Shown piece after piece: positions 62,427 to 64,000 of a stretch of 64,000 bases of DNA. The notes under the pieces are model-generated. The model was not told the origin of the DNA and did not search any database. It saw only the letters and a program-made list of their open reading frames with translations. Positions within the stretch are counted from its first letter, which is position 1; each line of letters opens with the position of its first letter. The position numbers and the translations under genes were made by a program. The DNA comes from Corynebacterium silvaticum (lineage in GTDB: Bacteria; Actinomycetota; Actinomycetes; Mycobacteriales; Mycobacteriaceae): positions 30,364 to 94,363 of the forward strand of contig NZ_SDQO02000005.1 of the NCBI RefSeq assembly GCF_004382825.2, given 5' to 3'.

Positions 62427-63707
62427 ATGTCCCAGCATGGCAATATCGTTGATGAACTCCTGTGGCGCGGTCTCATTAACGATTCCACAGACATTGATGC
62501 ACTGAGAGAAGCATGCGAACAGCCGATTACTCTTTATTGCGGCTTTGATCCCACCGGCGATTCCCTGCACGCGGGCCATCTAGTTCCTATGGTTATGCTG
62601 CGCCGTTTCCAGCAGTTTGGGCATAGGCCACTGACTCTAGCCGGCGGAGCCACAGGCATGATCGGCGATCCGCGTGAGGTGGGGGAACGCGTCATGCTCA
62701 CAGAGGATAAAGTTGCGCAGAATCTTGAGGCTATTAAAAAGCAACTTCGGCGTTTTGTCTCTTTTGAATCCGGTCAGAACAACGATGCGATCATGGTCAA
62801 CAATGCTGACTGGACTGCCGGGATGTCAGTGATCGAATTCTTGCGCGATGTAGGAAAGAACTTTTCGCTGAATACGATGCTGGATCGAGAGACAGTGAAG
62901 CGTCGTCTTGCTAGAGACGGCATCTCTTACACCGAATTCTCTTATATGCTTCTGCAGTCAAACGATTTTGTCCATCTGCGCAAAAAATACGATTGCATCC
63001 TTCAGATTGGTGGCGGGGATCAATGGGGCAACATCATCTCGGGTGTTGACCTGAACCGACGAGTTGATGGCACAAAAGTCCATGCTTTGACGGTTCCGCT
63101 GGTAACTGATGCTCAGGGGCAAAAGTTTGGTAAGTCTACTGGCGGCGGAAAGCTATGGCTCGACCCTGAGCAGACCAGTCCCTACTCCTGGTACCAGTAT
63201 TTCCTCAATGCTGGAGACACAGTCGTTATCGATTACCTCAAGTGGTTTACGTTCCTAACGGAGTCCGAGATTGCGGAACTGGAAGTCCAGGTAGCAGAGG
63301 CTCCTCATAAGCGCGAAGCACAGCGGAGACTTGCCCGAGAGATGACAACTCTTGTCCATGGCGAAGCCGCTACTACTGCCGTGGAATTAGCTGCTCAAGC
63401 CCTTTTTGGCAAAGCCTTGCTTGAAGACCTTGATGAGCAGACTCTGATTGGAGCGGTTTTTGAAACCCCAGTCGCAGAGATTGCGGCCGGTGAGGCTCGA
63501 ACCATCATTGACCTACTCGTTGCTTCAGGCCTCGCGGAATCCAAGGGTGCCGCTCGACGCGCAGTAAAAGAGGGCGGTGCATACGTAAATAACGTTCGCA
63601 TTAACGACGAAACCTGGGAACCGAGCAGCCAGGATCTGCTTCATGGAACGTGGGTTGTTCTACGTAAAGGGAAAAAGAACTTTGCGGGTGTTCGGTTTAA
63701 CGCTTAG
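62427..63707 (+). CDS. tyrS: Tyrosine--tRNA ligase
   Basis: Class I synthetase, 426 aa. HIGH-type motif HAGH in [13 protein letters not shown]-type KFGKS in [10 protein letters not shown], tyrosine pocket GGDQWGNI, and a C-terminal S4 RNA-binding domain. ATG 62427 follows AAGGA; the frame extends upstream into the Trm112-like gene without similarity. Confidence 0.97.
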   Translation: MSQHGNIVDELLWRGLINDSTDIDALREACEQPITLYCGFDPTGDSLHAGHLVPMVMLRRFQQFGHRPLTLAGGATGMIGDPREVGERVMLTEDKVAQNLEAIKKQLRRFVSFESGQNNDAIMVNNADWTAGMSVIEFLRDVGKNFSLNTMLDRETVKRRLARDGISYTEFSYMLLQSNDFVHLRKKYDCILQIGGGDQWGNIISGVDLNRRVDGTKVHALTVPLVTDAQGQKFGKSTGGGKLWLDPEQTSPYSWYQYFLNAGDTVVIDYLKWFTFLTESEIAELEVQVAEAPHKREAQRRLAREMTTLVHGEAATTAVELAAQALFGKALLEDLDEQTLIGAVFETPVAEIAAGEARTIIDLLVASGLAESKGAARRAVKEGGAYVNNVRINDETWEPSSQDLLHGTWVVLRKGKKNFAGVRFNA

Positions 63708-63712
63708 CTATT

Positions 63713-63755
63713 AAAAGGACCTTGAGAAGAAAGAAGTTCTTCTCAAGGTCCTTTT
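63713..63755 (+). terminator. Intrinsic terminator of tyrS
   Basis: A perfect 17-bp stem (AAAAGGACCTTGAGAAG and complement) with a 9-nt loop ends in TTTT, five bases after tyrS. Confidence 0.9.
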
Positions 63756-64000
63756 GCGTATCCGGTTCCTGGTAATCGGGAATCCACCATCTAGGGCTGT
63801 TGGGTGCGCTGAAAATAGCGTTGAGGGGGAGATCTGAAAACTCTCTGCGATTGATCTGCTTTAAATACGCCTGTGAGCTGGGGATTTGTGTGTTCTGTAA
63901 GTGGTGTGTAACTTTATGTGAGTCGCCGCGACCGACAGCGCCCCTCACAGAGGCAAACACCACGAAGGTGATTGTGAATCAGTGAGTGTAAGGCGAGAGG
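63756..64000. other. Downstream region after tyrS
   Basis: No gene is recognised up to the window edge. In some corynebacteria tyrS is followed by an rRNA operon; this stretch could be its promoter region, but no 16S sequence is reached within the window. Confidence 0.3.

Overview
The window is a chromosomal segment of a Corynebacterium, most likely from the diphtheriae / ulcerans / pseudotuberculosis side of the genus. The evidence is gene order (ltbR-leuCD, mutT1-gpsA-ddl-thiL-ung-recG-rsmD-coaD, polA-tRNA-rpsA-ptsG-coaE-uvrB, uvrA-infC-rpmI-rplT-pheST-argCJBDFRGH-tyrS), actinobacterial protein types (MutT1-type NUDIX plus phosphatase fusion, IclR-type LtbR, HelD helicase) and moderate GC content. 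The species is an inference; no rRNA gene is present to settle it. Almost everything is core genome. No prophage, insertion sequence or CRISPR array was seen.

Layout. 1-2.8 kb: 3' end of an oligopeptide-type ABC importer (two ATPases and a lipoprotein binding protein broken by a frameshift). 2.9-5.3 kb: bioB, an HD-domain hydrolase and the IclR regulator LtbR. 5.4-8.5 kb: leuCD convergent with mutT1. 8.8-19.1 kb: gpsA, ddl, a doubled DUF3515 protein, thiL, ung, a FakA-like kinase, recG, a free biotinyl carrier, rsmD, coaD. 19.2-20.8 kb: a TauE-type permease and a phzF gene broken near its end. 20.9-24.6 kb: a polar amino-acid ABC importer and a DUF368 membrane protein. 25-31 kb: polA, an odd leucine-type tRNA, a methyltransferase and rpsA. 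31.4-45.9 kb: ptsG, coaE, a radical SAM/SPASM enzyme, uvrB, a universal stress protein, a HelD-like helicase, a DoxX-like protein with a basic tail, a metallo-hydrolase and uvrA. 46-53 kb: infC-rpmI-rplT, a small membrane protein, a TrmH-type methyltransferase and pheST. 53-62 kb: the complete arginine cluster argCJBDFRGH. 62-64 kb: a Trm112-like protein and tyrS.

Pathway logic. argC to argH supply every step from N-acetylglutamyl phosphate to arginine except argA, with their repressor argR inside the cluster. leuCD is divergent from its probable regulator. Translation genes (rpsA, infC, rpmI, rplT, pheST, tyrS, tRNA) and repair genes (ung, recG, polA, uvrA, uvrB, mutT1) dominate.

Points worth attention: a three-copy family of about 80-bp palindromic intergenic repeats with a conserved loop; two genes with fresh frame lesions (peptide-binding lipoprotein; phzF with a lost A and an exact 8-bp tandem duplication); infC apparently starting at AUC behind a palindrome and terminator leader; a CAA-anticodon tRNA without the long variable arm expected for leucine; and a radical SAM/SPASM gene whose leader carries a hairpin and a Cys-rich mini-ORF.
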